Notes: generated from the sequence alone by a model not told the origin. Shown: positions 1-25,153, numbered from the stretch's first letter. The stretch is 64,000 bases of DNA from Polydactylus sextarius (GCA_016801845.1 CM028914.1:14093272-14157271), one strand, 5' to 3'. Program-made: numbers and translations.

Positions 1-1266
1 CTACTCTCCACTGTGAGTAGCAAACAGCTGTCTGCCACATGTTGTGTAAATTATGTAATCACATTATATTTAATTGCTGACTGTTAAAATTGTTAAAAGC
101 TTGATGTGCTGGCACCGTAATGTAACCGACGTGTCAGGAGGCTAACTTTTGGTATCCTTGCTAGCTTTTCGTCTCGTACTGTGCGAGAGCTTCATGAGAA
201 GCGAAGACTTGTAACAAGTCATCTCCCTCCACGATATTATATCCCTTGTGAATACTAACGAGATTTTGAAAACCGCATTTCAAGATCCTCTTCAATTTCC
301 TCCAATTACTGTGTTACAGTTGCTTTATCATAAGAATTTTGCCTCAGATTCTCTAATGTGTGGAAAGACTTCCACCAAGCCCTCAGAGCATCTGACAGGG
401 GAAATACAGTCTAAAATGAAGAGGAAATGCTAATTAAACACTAATGCCATAGTAAAAAGACAACAATTTTCAATTTATATGGCGTTTCCTTCCCTCTCTG
501 GCGTGTTCACTTGGATGTAGTGATATTATCACAATTCAGCAAACTCTCACTGTTTCAGGGTTTTATGTTGCACATATTCTTCCCACTAACTGCTCTGGGA
601 TTGCCCTCAATACATTGAAGCCTCCATTCAAACCTTTGCTTGGGCTTTGAGTCAAATCAAAATCAGAGAAGAACTTGTTCTTCCCTCTTTCTGTTATTGT
701 TGTAGCACGGCAATCTATTTTCATTACACATTTCATTTTTTTTTACAGTATTCAAGGGAAAATTAGTTCGAGTGTTGATTGTAGGAGGTGTGCATCGTTG
801 GAATAATGAATCTAAACTCATTTCAGTGCTACTTAACAATTAGCAAGCTCCAATGTGACATCTTTAAACAATTTGTGTGTATGTGTGTGTGTCCGTTATA
901 AAGCCCCACTGCAGCAGGGTTTCTGTGTTGTAAGCGATAGGAGAAAAAGGGAAATGCAGATTGAGAAGGATTAAAATGGTGAGAAAATGGAGAATATAGA
1001 ACAGATGGGTGTGCATACATGAATATTAACAGTAAGGGTTGAGTGTAATGCTGCAAACACCTACGGCTAATCCTGAGCCACAATGAGAGGTAGGGGTGGA
1101 AGGGGGAAGCGGGGGGGGAAGAAATAATCTGAGGTTATACTAGGAGGCTCAACTCACTGCTACAGTCCCTGTGATACGAATGTGTTATCACCTGATATAC
1201 AGTCAACCACCTCTTCAGTTCAGCTTGTAGCAAGTGTCTAATACGAACATATGGTGAGATCCTTAC
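1..1266. other. Left flank: gfra4 terminal intron, no exon identified
   Basis: I looked on the minus strand for the last GFR-alpha exon (short stalk plus hydrophobic GPI tail) and found no convincing candidate. The stretch is AT-rich with a short TG run near 877-892. The final exon is probably outside the window. Confidence 0.5.
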
Positions 1267-15641
<14,375 letters not shown>

Positions 15642-15718
15642 TGGAGAGTTGTGGGGACTGAGAAACTTGCACCCGGCTCGCTGCAGCTCAGTGACCCGTC
15701 TCCTGCCACATCCAGCCT

Positions 15719-15734
15719 CCTCCTCCTCTTCCTC

Positions 15735-15767
<33 letters not shown>

Positions 15768-15770
15768 GCC
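15719..15770. repeat. (CTG)n / (CCT)n trinucleotide tract in gfra4 5' leader region
   Basis: Plus strand reads CTCCTCCTCTTCCTCTGCTG-type repeats, then about ten CTG/TTC triplets with one interruption. In the gfra4 sense this is a CAG-rich tract about 80-130 nt upstream of the start codon, probably in the 5' UTR or core promoter. Confidence 0.85.
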
Positions 15771-15849
15771 CGAACGGACTGAGACAGATCGGATGGTCTA
15801 CTGCACAAAGTTGGCCAAACTGAACCGTACGCACAGCTGGGTCGATTCA

Positions 15850-16200
15850 ACTTCTCGCGATTTTTGTTGTTCCATTTAATTATCGGATCCCAATTTACGT
15901 TGATCTCGAAAAAAAGAAAGAAAAAAAGAACACAAACGCGTATCCAAATTTATATTAATAATAGTAATAATAATAATAAAAAAAAGTTTCTCTGCAGTTA
16001 ATCAGCAGTCAGCTCCGTGCAGACACTACACTATAATTTCCCAAGTGCGAGTTATGTCGCAGTTACACTTGTGTGCGTGTGGTTTGGTCGCAGCTCTACA
16101 GTTGTCCAGCTGGAGTTGGAGAGATCAGAGCGCAGAGACTGCATGGCGCATCTCTGTTTAAAGGCGCAATGTGATTGGCGCCTGAAAATGCTGAATGTAT
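15850..16200 (-). promoter_or_regulatory. gfra4: Candidate gfra4 promoter
   Basis: Region upstream of the first coding exon, with scattered CpGs and an inverted CCAAT box (ATTGG at 16174-16178, CCAAT on the gene strand within GGCGCCAATCACATT). No TATA box is evident. The transcription start cannot be placed from sequence alone. Confidence 0.35.
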
Positions 16201-18184
16201 CCAGGGATGTGAAAATGTTTCCTGTGGGAGAACAGCTGGGTTGTTACACACAAGTTCAGCCGTCAACGTGACGAACAACACAAGGTGCAGGGTATATTAT
16301 AGGTTTCATCAGTGTCAGTGTGGGGAGGGTTTCATATTCTTATTTATAGCACAACACTGATCCACTTAATTAACTAAGCTGTTTCCACTGTTTATTGTAT
16401 TTTAATAGTTTTAAAGACTGTCTGTGTTTAAAGCAAATCTCTCTCTAAATTAGCATTAATGTCTTTGCCCTTGAAACTGAACTTATAATAATGTGTTTTC
16501 TGCTCTTTTTCTACAGACTGTCTTCCCTTCGGACCAATTTCTGGCAAGACCATAGTTCAAATTATAAATTCTGGGTTTTTCTTTCTCCAACCCAGAGGTG
16601 TCTTTACAGTACGTGTCTACTGACATGAGCTCAAATGTTAAATCTTACATTAAATACAACTCCCTTCATCTGCCTTGAGACCAGTTTTCAGCCCCATAGT
16701 CTATTTTTCCTTTTTATTCCTATCAGCTTACAGCAGAACTGAGAGTGTGAAATCTTTACTTGTTCCATTGGAACCACTAATGCAGCTGGTCTGTGCTGGT
16801 GTGGTTTCTTGGTCCAGTGGGTGTGACATGGAGCGAAAAATGTTATATAATATTCGACTCACCTGTAACACAGAGGTGTCTTTTTTCATTGTACGGTTTG
16901 TATCCAAAAAGTTTACAATTCTCTTCATTATTCTGCTAAAAACACAGTCAAATCTGCACTTGTGGTTAACACTAGCCACAGTCTTTAAAACATATTTTCA
17001 TTTGCATTATAAAGGAAGTTCATAAAGTTATCCAATTTATGATTAAAATACTGCATGCAAAATATGATTAAATAAATCCACTGCTGCCTCTCACTAAAAG
17101 AGAACAAAAGCAATTTAAAACTGCAGTGTCCATGCCAATGACCTGTTGTCCTCACTATAATTAAAAGACAGCGGAGGGATTAGCGGATTAATTTACACAT
17201 TCTGTTCAAGTGAATGCTCAAGTGACAGTAAAAAAAACACAAGTGGGCAGTCACAGTGTCATTAAAATGCAAAAACAACAAAGCAAGGCCTTTAATAAGG
17301 CACTTTATCCTCAGTAAACATGGCTCAGCAAGGCAACCTTACACCCCCATTCAAAACTACACAAATCTGCTCTTAATGAAGTTGTTTCTGCTGTAACATC
17401 AAATGCATTTTTGTACATGTGTGCATGTGTATAATCTTTGACAACTTGTTTACCAGTGAGATCTCAGCTAAGTCAAGTTTTTTGATTCACTGTTACTGTG
17501 GTCTACTTCTGATAACAGCTACCACTGCCCCAGAAGTGTGTGGCAGAGCTCCTCCAAGGAGGTTTGACTCTGACTGCACAGTGTCACAGCAGCTCCTCCC
17601 TGTGGTCAACACTGAGCATGAGCTAAAACACCAACCGTGCACAGGTTACTCTAAAATTTTACACATCCATATACACTTCAACACTTTGAGTACTGGCTTA
17701 TTACTGTGAAGTAGAGGTAATTTTAATTAGAACAGTCTTATCTGAATTATGTGTGGACACACTGAACACGTTTCTGTACAACAAACTATCATCAAAGCCC
17801 CAGAGAGTGGAGCTTGTTGAGTATGTACTGTACACTCAACAGCTGGCATCATCTTAATGAGAAACATATTTTTTCCAGTTTTGTGAATTGATGAGGCTTG
17901 AAATAAAACATTAGTAGTTTCATAAACCGTCACAGGGACATTTAAAGCACTAGAACATGGTGTTACATCATTGATACCTGGAGTACAGATGGAAGCCAAC
18001 AATATGTCAAGCCTCATCAGGTTTTTGTATTGTGCAATGAATTACATTTACGTTATTATTTTATATAGATAGATGTATTCACTTAAATTTAGAGAAGATA
18101 AACCTCATGCTGCCCTCTAGAGGACAACTTTGAGGAGGATTTAACTGGATAACTTGGGCTTTTATTTTGGAATTTCTGCACTGA

Positions 18185-18230
18185 TGCAGCATTAACTTCC
18201 ACAGTATCTTGGGTGGAAGTTAATGCTGCA
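18185..18230. repeat. Perfect inverted repeat, 18-bp arms, 10-nt loop, followed by poly(A)
   Basis: TGCAGCATTAACTTCCAC at 18185-18202 is the exact reverse complement of GTGGAAGTTAATGCTGCA at 18213-18230. An A run of about 13 follows at once. Confidence 0.97.
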
Positions 18231-18274
18231 AAAAAAAAAAAAACCCTCAAGATCATCCATTTTAACACAAGTTT

Positions 18275-18770
18275 ATCAAGTAGAAAGTAACAAAGTACAT
18301 TTGGTCTCAAGCGCTGTACTTAAATACTATCTTTGTATTCTGGTTTACACTTGTACACATTGCTACAAAAGAGGAAGGACAGCTGGACTTTCAATGTCAC
18401 TGCAAGTTTGTGAGAGATATAATTACCAGTTACTTCTCGAATTAAAAATTCAAATGCAGAACATGTAAGAGAGGACAATATAAAATGCAGTGCATTGCCT
18501 TACTGTTAAACTAAGCAGTACATTCAGTGCATTACGCACACAGACTGTCTACACATCAACAAACTACTAAATTAAGATATGATAACATCAAACAATATAA
18601 AGTATTTTAAAAATATAACAATCTGAAAGAAGTGTTTCTATATAATGGGTGCTTTTAACTATTAGGTGACCTATGGCAAGGACATTTTTACTCTTGTACT
18701 TAAGTAATATTTATTTTTAGACTGGTATTTTTACTTTACTTAAAGGATTTGTCTATCCCTCTCACCAGTG
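18275..18770. repeat. Degenerate teleost dispersed repeat ('tacttaagta' family)
   Basis: Blocks such as AAAGTACATTTGGTCTCAAG, CTGTACTTAAATACT, ATAAAGTATTTTAAAAATAT, CTCTTGTACTTAAGTAATAT and TTTTTACTTTACTTAAAGGA follow the order of a very common fish intron repeat rich in TACTTTTACTTAAGTA. It is strongly decayed and its edges are approximate. Confidence 0.6.
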
Positions 18771-18826
18771 GTGCTGGCAGATCTATTGTAACCACAAGCC
18801 TGTGTTGTATCATAAGCATATCACAT

Positions 18827-18886
18827 AAGCATGTAGCATCAAGCATGTAGCATGTCAAGCATGTAGCATGTCAAGCATGTAGCATC
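18827..18886. repeat. Tandem repeat, 16-bp unit, ~4 copies
   Basis: Unit AAGCATGTAGCATGTC occurs exactly at 18841-18856 and 18857-18872, with shorter copies (AAGCATGTAGCATC) on either side. The preceding ATAAGCATATCACATAAGC looks like a diverged unit. Confidence 0.9.
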
Positions 18887-19329
18887 TAATAACATCAAGA
18901 TTTTGCAAACAGCAGAGTTAACAGACTGAATAGCTATAAGTCATAGGGAAGGTTAGATAAAACATATAGATTCAAAGTGAATGCACCTCAGTGAAAAGCA
19001 AACAGGCGTCAAGCAGCATAATACGTTACAGATACAGACACTTAGAGGCGTCTGATATTACTTAATATGTGCCTGGTTATTCATTATAAGGTGATTAGGC
19101 CTCTGCAGTCCTTGACAGTGAGCCCTGCGTGTCCCTGTAACCTTCCTGCAGCATAATTGAAAGCACACACGCTTCTGGCCTCAGTGGTCTGTGAACGTGA
19201 CATCCGTCTGGAAACCAAAGGAACAAATTTGCGATGTGACTCGTTTGGTTTTCTAATTAAATTAAATCACTCACGTGTATTTTGTTATATCAGGACTTAC
19301 TCGCCTAGGACACAGAATTGTACGCTCAG

Positions 19330-19543
19330 TGACGACAGCGCGGTGTAATTGGCGGATATCCTTTCGGATTGGTCGTTTCTCTTCGCGTATGTATCGTTTT
19401 TTCTCGCGATAGAAGACGCAAATAAATCCGCAACGCGGCTATAGCATCGGCCATTTCGTCGGTGCAGGCCATCAGCCGTAGAGGGCAGTGGGGATATATC
19501 GCGTGTACTGGTTACCTGAAAGGCAAATCAAGAACATACCATC
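19330..19543 (+). promoter_or_regulatory. slc25a5: slc25a5 CpG-rich promoter and 5' UTR
   Basis: A CpG-dense block immediately before the start codon. It contains two inverted CCAAT boxes (ATTGG at about 19348-19352 and 19368-19372) and TCTCGCGA at 19402-19409, the core of the TCTCGCGAGA element found in promoters of broadly expressed vertebrate genes. There is no TATA box at a usual position. Transcription probably starts around 19430-19490. Confidence 0.65.
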
Positions 19544-19654
19544 ATGAGTGAGACAGCAATTTCTTTCGCTAAGGATTTCTTGGCTGGTGGCATCTCCGCT
19601 GCCATCTCCAAAACAGCCGTCGCCCCAATTGAGAGAGTGAAGCTTCTCCTTCAG
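19544..19654 (+). CDS. slc25a5: slc25a5 exon 1 (coding part)
   Basis: 37 codons from MSETAISFAKDFLAGG to VKLLLQ. It covers the first transmembrane helix region and the first Px(D/E)xx(R/K) signature. The ATG has A at -3. The donor is CAG|GTAAAA. Confidence 0.96.
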
Positions 19655-21507
19655 GTAAAACTGTCTTCCGGAAGGCTCCTAGCGTTAGCCGGTTAGCTTC
19701 TCTGATCCTGCTAGTTACCATTCAACATAATGAAGTACTTTTCTCTGCCGGTAGACCGCACATACACGATAGCCGGTAGTTTAACTCAGTAATGTGCGTT
19801 GATGTAGATTTGATGACGGTCTTAAAGATGATGGGTTCAAAGATTTAAGGTCATCATCCGATGCGGGAAATGACCTACACGAGCCTAGCGGCTAATGTTA
19901 GCTTCCCACGTTAACCTTAGCCGGCGTTGCTAACAAAGGACAAACTCCTATAGTGACATTGGGACATTGTGTACAAACATACAGAAACTCATGTAGTGTG
20001 ACTGTAACTCTAATATTTCGTAGACATTAGCAGTAGGATAACATATTTGACATATTCGTGCTTTCATTGATTTCATTATCGACGCGGCTAGCGTACATCT
20101 TGACGTTAGCTAACAGTAAGTGAGATGGCTGTATCAAGGCCCGGACACAGTCTCTCACAGCCGGGTCAACAGGTATTACACCCTTTTCTGTTCAACCTGA
20201 ACGACGACATTGTTTCTATAAATCCCTCTATAACTCCCACATCCTTTATGGCAATGTTACAGTTTAAGGGTTTCTGTTAAATTAACATATCTGCTTCATT
20301 AGTATTCTACACGGCGGCCATTATCAGTTGATTGCGAGTAAACAGTCATGTTCAGCTGTTAAATTGCTCCTGCACCGTCGCTTTACTGCAATCACTGCAG
20401 GTTGAACTTTAGCCAAGGTCACTACAAGAAGGCCTTGTGATTGGTCATATACTGACCAGTTAATTGACCTCCCCATTGTAAACCTATGTTTCTGTTTTCA
20501 TTACTCCAGGTCCAGCATGCCAGTAAGCAGATCACCGCTGACATGCAGTACAAGGGTATCATGGACTGTGTTGTCCGTATTCCCAAGGAGCAGGGAGTCC
20601 TTTCCTTCTGGAGAGGTAACCTTGCCAATGTCATCAGATATTTCCCCACCCAGGCCCTCAACTTCGCTTTCAAGGACAAGTACAAGAAGATCTTCCTTGA
20701 TGGTGTTGACAAGCGCACCATGTTCTGGAGGTACTTCGCCGGTAACCTGGCCTCTGGTGGTGCCGCTGGAGCCACATCTCTGTGCTTCGTGTACCCTCTC
20801 GACTTTGCCCGTACCCGTCTCGCCGCTGATGTGGGAAAGGCTGGAGCTGAGAGAGAGTTCTCCGGTCTGGGCAACTGCCTGGTGAAAATCTTCAGGTCTG
20901 ATGGTCTGAAGGGCTTGTACCAGGGTTTCAACGTGTCTGTGCAGGGCATCATCATCTACAGGGCTGCATACTTCGGCATCTATGACACAGCTAAGGGTAC
21001 ACTGACTTACAATTACATACACTTGAATATTTGAAGAGAAGTCTACATCTTCTATAGCTTTTTTCCATTTTCTTGTCTTTACAGGTATGCTCCCAGACCC
21101 CAAGAACACCCACATTTTGGTGAGCTGGATGATCGCTCAGTCAGTGACAGCTGTTGCTGGCCTGACCTCATACCCCTTCGACACTGTTCCGTGACGTATG
21201 ATGATGCAGTCTGGACGTAAAGGAGGTATGATTGTTGGATGCGATAGCACCATTGTCCGTCTTTGATGCATGTTGAAGGCAGTCATCTTGTACCGTTTAA
21301 GTTTATTCATGCCTGCTTCATCTAACCTGTTCTCTCTTCTTTCCCTCAGCTGACATCATGTACACCGGAACCATCGACTGCTGGCGTAAGATTGCACGTG
21401 ACGAGGGTGGTAAGGCTTTCTTCAAGGGAGCTTGGTCCAACGTGCTCAGAGGCATGGGCGGCGCCTTCGTGCTGGTGTTGTACGATGAGCTGAAGAAAGT
21501 CATCTAA
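19544..21507 (+). CDS. slc25a5: ADP/ATP translocase (SLC25A5/ANT2-type), with an in-frame stop as sequenced
   Basis: Inner mitochondrial membrane carrier exchanging cytosolic ADP for matrix ATP. Exons: 19544-19654, 20510-20996, 21085-21225, 21350-21507, total 897 nt = 298 codons plus stop, the exact family length. All junctions are GT-AG. It shows three carrier repeats with signatures PIERVK (repeat 1), PLDFAR (repeat 2) and a damaged PFDTV(P) (repeat 3). Repeat 2 is preceded by FWRYFAGNLASGGAAGATSL, and the C-terminus is YDELKKVI. QITADMQYKGIMDCVVRIPK resembles SLC25A5 more than SLC25A6 or SLC25A4. In exon 3, the two codons that should give the first two Arg of RRRMMM read CCG TGA, so the frame stops at residue 236 of 298. 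Frame and length are otherwise intact and codon use is strongly biased, so I regard this as an active gene with a sequence error or recent mutation. Confidence 0.93.
20510..20996 (+). CDS. slc25a5: slc25a5 exon 2
   Basis: 487 nt, phase 0 to 1, the large ANT exon from VQHASKQITAD to YFGIYDTAKG. It contains the second carrier signature PLDFARTRLAADVGK and residues of the nucleotide-binding cavity. The long open frames on the other strand here are shadows of this GC-biased exon. Confidence 0.97.
21085..21225 (+). CDS. slc25a5: slc25a5 exon 3, with in-frame TGA
   Basis: 141 nt, the expected length. It encodes MLPDPKNTHILVSWMIAQ, then TSYPFDTV, then CCG TGA CGT and MMMQSGRKG. The TGA is at 21192-21194. 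The family has three consecutive Arg before MMM. The third carrier signature loses its final basic residue as well. Confidence 0.95.
21350..21507 (+). CDS. slc25a5: slc25a5 exon 4 (coding part)
   Basis: 158 nt ending in TAA at 21505-21507. It encodes ADIMYTGTIDCWRKIARDEG, then GKAFFKGAWSNVLRGMGGAF and VLVLYDELKKVI. It is fully conserved downstream of the exon 3 stop, which argues against an old pseudogene. Confidence 0.96.
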
Positions 21508-21754
21508 ATTCTTCATGTTGTCACATCACTGTCCAATTTGGCTAAATGTAATAACTTTCCATTTCTATGGACTCAGCATTCTGCCTTATTTATGGGAACA
21601 AAAACTATAGTGTCACCACTAGTTGTGGGCGATGGCTGTACTTTGTGCATCTTTTATGATTTTAAACGTTCCACACCCTCTTTACCAATGTCATTCCTGT
21701 AAGAAATCTGATACCTCCTCCTGTCATTCACTAGGTTTGTATGGTCCCAACTCG

Positions 21755-21760
21755 AATAAA
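21755..21760 (+). terminator. slc25a5: slc25a5 poly(A) signal
   Basis: AATAAA about 250 nt past the stop codon, giving a short 3' UTR typical of ANT genes. A GT-containing stretch (GACTGTCTC) follows 20-35 nt later. Confidence 0.8.
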
Positions 21761-21789
21761 TTTATTCTGGGGAACAACTAAACGACTGT

Positions 21790-24600
21790 CTCTTCCACTG
21801 TCATAGCATGAGATGAGCACTCACTGGATAATGCAATGCACGAAGTGGATTACACCCAACTGCTATATTTACTCACGCTTATCTCTTCCTGAGCCTTCCT
21901 GATTTTGACCGTGGTCACTACCAGGATTGAGTAGAACGCCTAACAGTGTTAGTCCTAATGAAAATAACTTGTAAGACACCTGACAAAGAATGTAGCAGCT
22001 GAATTTGAAGATTGTTCATCTTGTGGTGATAAAATTTACTGACTCTCCTGAGGTTTTGGTTGTGTTTTCTAAGATACCCTTCACACTTAATCTCATTGAC
22101 TTTCAAGAGAGCAGTTAAAGTTACTATCACAGAACAGGGAGATGTGGACGGGCTCATGGGAGAGATTAATTATAAAGTGGTGAATTTGACGCCACAAAGG
22201 AATAGGACTTTAAAAAAAGCAGCAGCATGACATTAACTGAGATATTGGACTACAAGAACAGCTTCCTAAAATCTTAGATTAATAATCCATGAAGAGCATT
22301 TCAAGATGGAGAGCATCTGACCCTGCAATGCAGAATCACAATATGGATTGCTAAACACAGAAGCTTTGAAGCTTGGTTTTCTTAAAGACTGAAAGATTAT
22401 GTTGTATATGTAGAGAAAAAACTGCCTTAACGACAGCAAGGTTTATTTCTTTCCCAAGTCATTAATCACTCCAAAACCCACACATTCAGGCAATAGGTGC
22501 AAACTATATTGAGAAATGTAAAATCTGTCCTGTAGATCAGCTGAAATATGCAAATGTTTGGTATTATTACTCATCGCACTTCAATGAATTGTATGTCCTC
22601 AGGTTGAGTTCAAACAAGTCAGAACAAATATAACAAGAAGGTGTGACAGATACTGACATCTAAGGACGGATTGGCTATATAAATACTTCCTCGACTACTC
22701 AACTTTTCAACCAGAGAACCTGCAGATGGTGTAGACTTGATGCCAAAGCGCCTTTAAGTAGATATTATCGGATACCAGGCAGACAAACCGGGGGTAATGC
22801 AGTGTCCTATTGGACTCGTACACAGTTTCTGGTTCATCGAGGTAAAGACGTCTTCCTTCCGACAATGTCAACCCAAGGAGAAGACACCGTCAGCGATTTT
22901 TTTTTTTTTTTTCCAGGGGCGACACCGCACAGAAGCGGAAGTTTCACTGGTTCAAGATTTAACCGCTGAGCTGTAATACCGCACATCTCCAGCTGGGGGC
23001 GCGTATGGCAAACAAAAGTGAAACTGAGCGCGCTCATGTGAGGAGTGTCTTCTGTCACATCTGACAAGCTTCATAAAAAAAAGGAGAAAAAAACATGTCC
23101 GATTCATCTGACGTGGTGACAAAGTATTAGGTGACAGCGAGTCCCAGATGTATTGCAGATGGACGGTGAACCATCATAAACAGCTGCGCTAATAACTGCA
23201 TTGCAACACATTGCACATCAACACACTAACTGCTGCCTGAACCAAAGTTTAGAGGCGTTGATACATTATAGCTGGCTGTTATATTGCAGCAGCATGCATT
23301 GTGAATCATAATGTGCTGTTTTCCCTCCCATTCTCTTGTATAAGATAGCGCAATAACACCTTATAATATGATGCAATATATCACAAAATAAAGAAAGAGT
23401 AGTTATAGGTGCATGAATAAATGAATAAACACTGACTGGATATTAAAGTGGCCATAAAGCAGCAAATAAAATGGATGGATATTGAATCATTTATATAATA
23501 TTCCTCAAATGCATTTACCTGAGAACTGCTGTTGATTTGTGACTCGGGGTCATTAGTCAAAAAAAAAAAAAAAAAAAAAAGCGCACATTTGCCAGACTTG
23601 CACTGCTTCATGATCAGGTACAAAGACTCTGATTAACTTTATGTAGCTCACTATGAAAAATAATGTCATTTTTTTTCCATTCAAAAAAAAAAAAAAAAAA
23701 AAATAAATAAATAAAATCACAAATCATTGTGGTAATTATGCTGCCACTGTATTTTTCATTTATGTTGACAGTGTGGTTTTTGGCCATAATACATAAACTT
23801 GAAAGAAAAGAAAAATGAAATAGCCCGGAGTGAGAGAGAGAGAGAAAATAGAATAATCAGAAAATAAAAGCCACGGTGGGGTGAAGCAACCATTTCCCTA
23901 AAACAAGCTCATTATGAAAAACACTTGAAATTCTTTTCACCAAATAAATCGGTTAAACCAGTATTTCAACATAACCTGACACCTGCATTAGAGCACAGTA
24001 AAGAGCATCTTCTTAATCTTCTTCCTGCCTTTTCTTTTTTTTCCCCCCTTTTCTTCTCTCTCCTTCTCTGATGTGTTTACCATACTACAACCTGAGTATG
24101 ATGAGTCATAACTTAACAATTCAATATTAAAAATCAAATTCAAAATTGACAGCGGTTGGCCTCGCTGAAATTGAACCTGGGACATAAAATTAATTGTATT
24201 AAAGGAGGTTATGAAAGGGTGGAAATCAATTTGACTTAAATCACTGTATGCATAATGAATTTCATCAAAGTACATTTTCATTTTTATTCCATTTTGTAAT
24301 GACGGTGATTATTATTTTTTATTTGCAGGAGTAAAGGGAGGCCTACGGTTTATAACTCATTGGTTGCTTAATCTTGCAGAAGACAGTCTTAATCTGAATA
24401 TCAGTAAAAGATGAAGCTGGTTGGTGTCCTGGTTGTTGTTTTTTTTTTTTTTTTTTTTTAATTATTTTTTATCACACATGCTAATCATAGAGCGACAACC
24501 TCAGATCATATCACCTGACTTAAAAACACATCTACTCTTTCATTTTTAAAAAAAAAAATTTTCTGTATCGACCTGTATGTACATATGTACGTGTACGTGT
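21790..24600. other. Intergenic spacer between convergent slc25a5 and zbtb20
   Basis: AT-rich, with no supported gene. It has A/T homopolymers at about 22898-22913, 23559-23580 and 23684-23703, and a GA run near 23831-23845. No RNA gene is recognised. Confidence 0.65.
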
Positions 24601-24609
24601 CTGCGTGTT

Positions 24610-24927
24610 GTGTTCACAGCAGCTCAGGGGTTAACGCTGACTCCAGCCAGGAGAACTCAGGCTTTGGTTCCTGGAAAATATTTTCTGTGAAGAGTTTACA
24701 TGTTGGCTGCATCAGTTTCCGCCCACAGTCCAAACACTGGTGAACTGCACACTAGGATTGCCAGTAGGTGTGAAGTATGACTGCGATTGTTTATTAATCA
24801 TTGTTAGATTTGTAATGGACTGGCAGCATGTGTTTCCTGCCTTCTGCCCGGTGCATTCTGGGATACAATTCAGCCTGTTGTACCTCTGAATAATACAATT
24901 TCACAAAAAAAAAAAAAAAAAAAAAAA
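24610..24927 (+). repeat. Degenerate SINE-like teleost repeat with poly(A) tail
   Basis: GGGGTTAACGCTGACTCCAG resembles the box-A-like start of a very common fish repeat. It is followed in the right order by GAAGAGTTTACATGTT, TTCCGCCCACAGTCCAAACA, GGATTGCCAGTAGGTGTGAA, GTAATGGACTGGCAGC and GCATTCTGGGATA, then an A run at 24904-24927. It is about 20-30% diverged from the consensus I recall. It ends some 220 bp from the presumed zbtb20 poly(A) site. Confidence 0.65.
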
Positions 24928-25147
24928 CGAATTCGGAGGCTGATACGGTTAATATGTCTATAAATCTCTTTGAGTTTTATGGATTCACCAAATATCAGTT
25001 TATAGATTTCGATCTTTTTTTGTAAAAATTTAATTTCATTTTTTTCTAAACCATTTTACCGTCCAAGAGGAGATCCACAAATCTGTCAAGAAAAAAAAAA
25101 AAAACACAGCAACAAGACTTTCTGTGAAGTACAGGAAAGTACTAGTT

Positions 25148-25153
25148 TTTATT
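25148..25153 (-). terminator. zbtb20: Probable distal zbtb20 poly(A) signal
   Basis: AATAAA on the minus strand (TTTATT on plus). It is followed downstream on the minus strand by a GU-rich then U-rich stretch (plus 25091-25130 reads as a 14-A run and AACAAGAC), as expected for cleavage. It is the last such signal before the SINE-like repeat. TTTATT occurs at other places in the interval, so proximal sites are also possible. Confidence 0.5.

Larger units (their letters stand above)
16300..19330. other. Intergenic interval between gfra4 and slc25a5
   Basis: AT-rich spacer between two divergently transcribed genes. It contains an 18-bp-arm hairpin (18185-18230), a degenerate dispersed repeat (about 18275-18770) and a 16-bp tandem repeat (18827-18886). 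No coding exon or RNA gene is recognised. Confidence 0.7.

Noticed and set aside
1135..1266. Read-through extension of gfra4 exon 7 to a stop near 1135
   Set aside because: It is polar, lacks a GPI signal and begins with a good GTAAGG donor, so it is more likely intron than coding.
20422..21115. Long minus-strand open frames (177 and 204 codons) opposite slc25a5
   Set aside because: They lie exactly over the codon-biased exon 2 on the opposite strand, cross its splice sites and have no recognisable domain. They are antisense shadows.
21180..21204. Reading the slc25a5 TGA as selenocysteine
   Set aside because: The family has no selenoproteins, the position is normally Arg, and no SECIS-like element was noticed in the short 3' UTR.
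19544..21507. Processed pseudogene explanation for slc25a5
   Set aside because: Introns with proper splice sites, a promoter and a poly(A) signal are all present, and the rest of the frame is intact.
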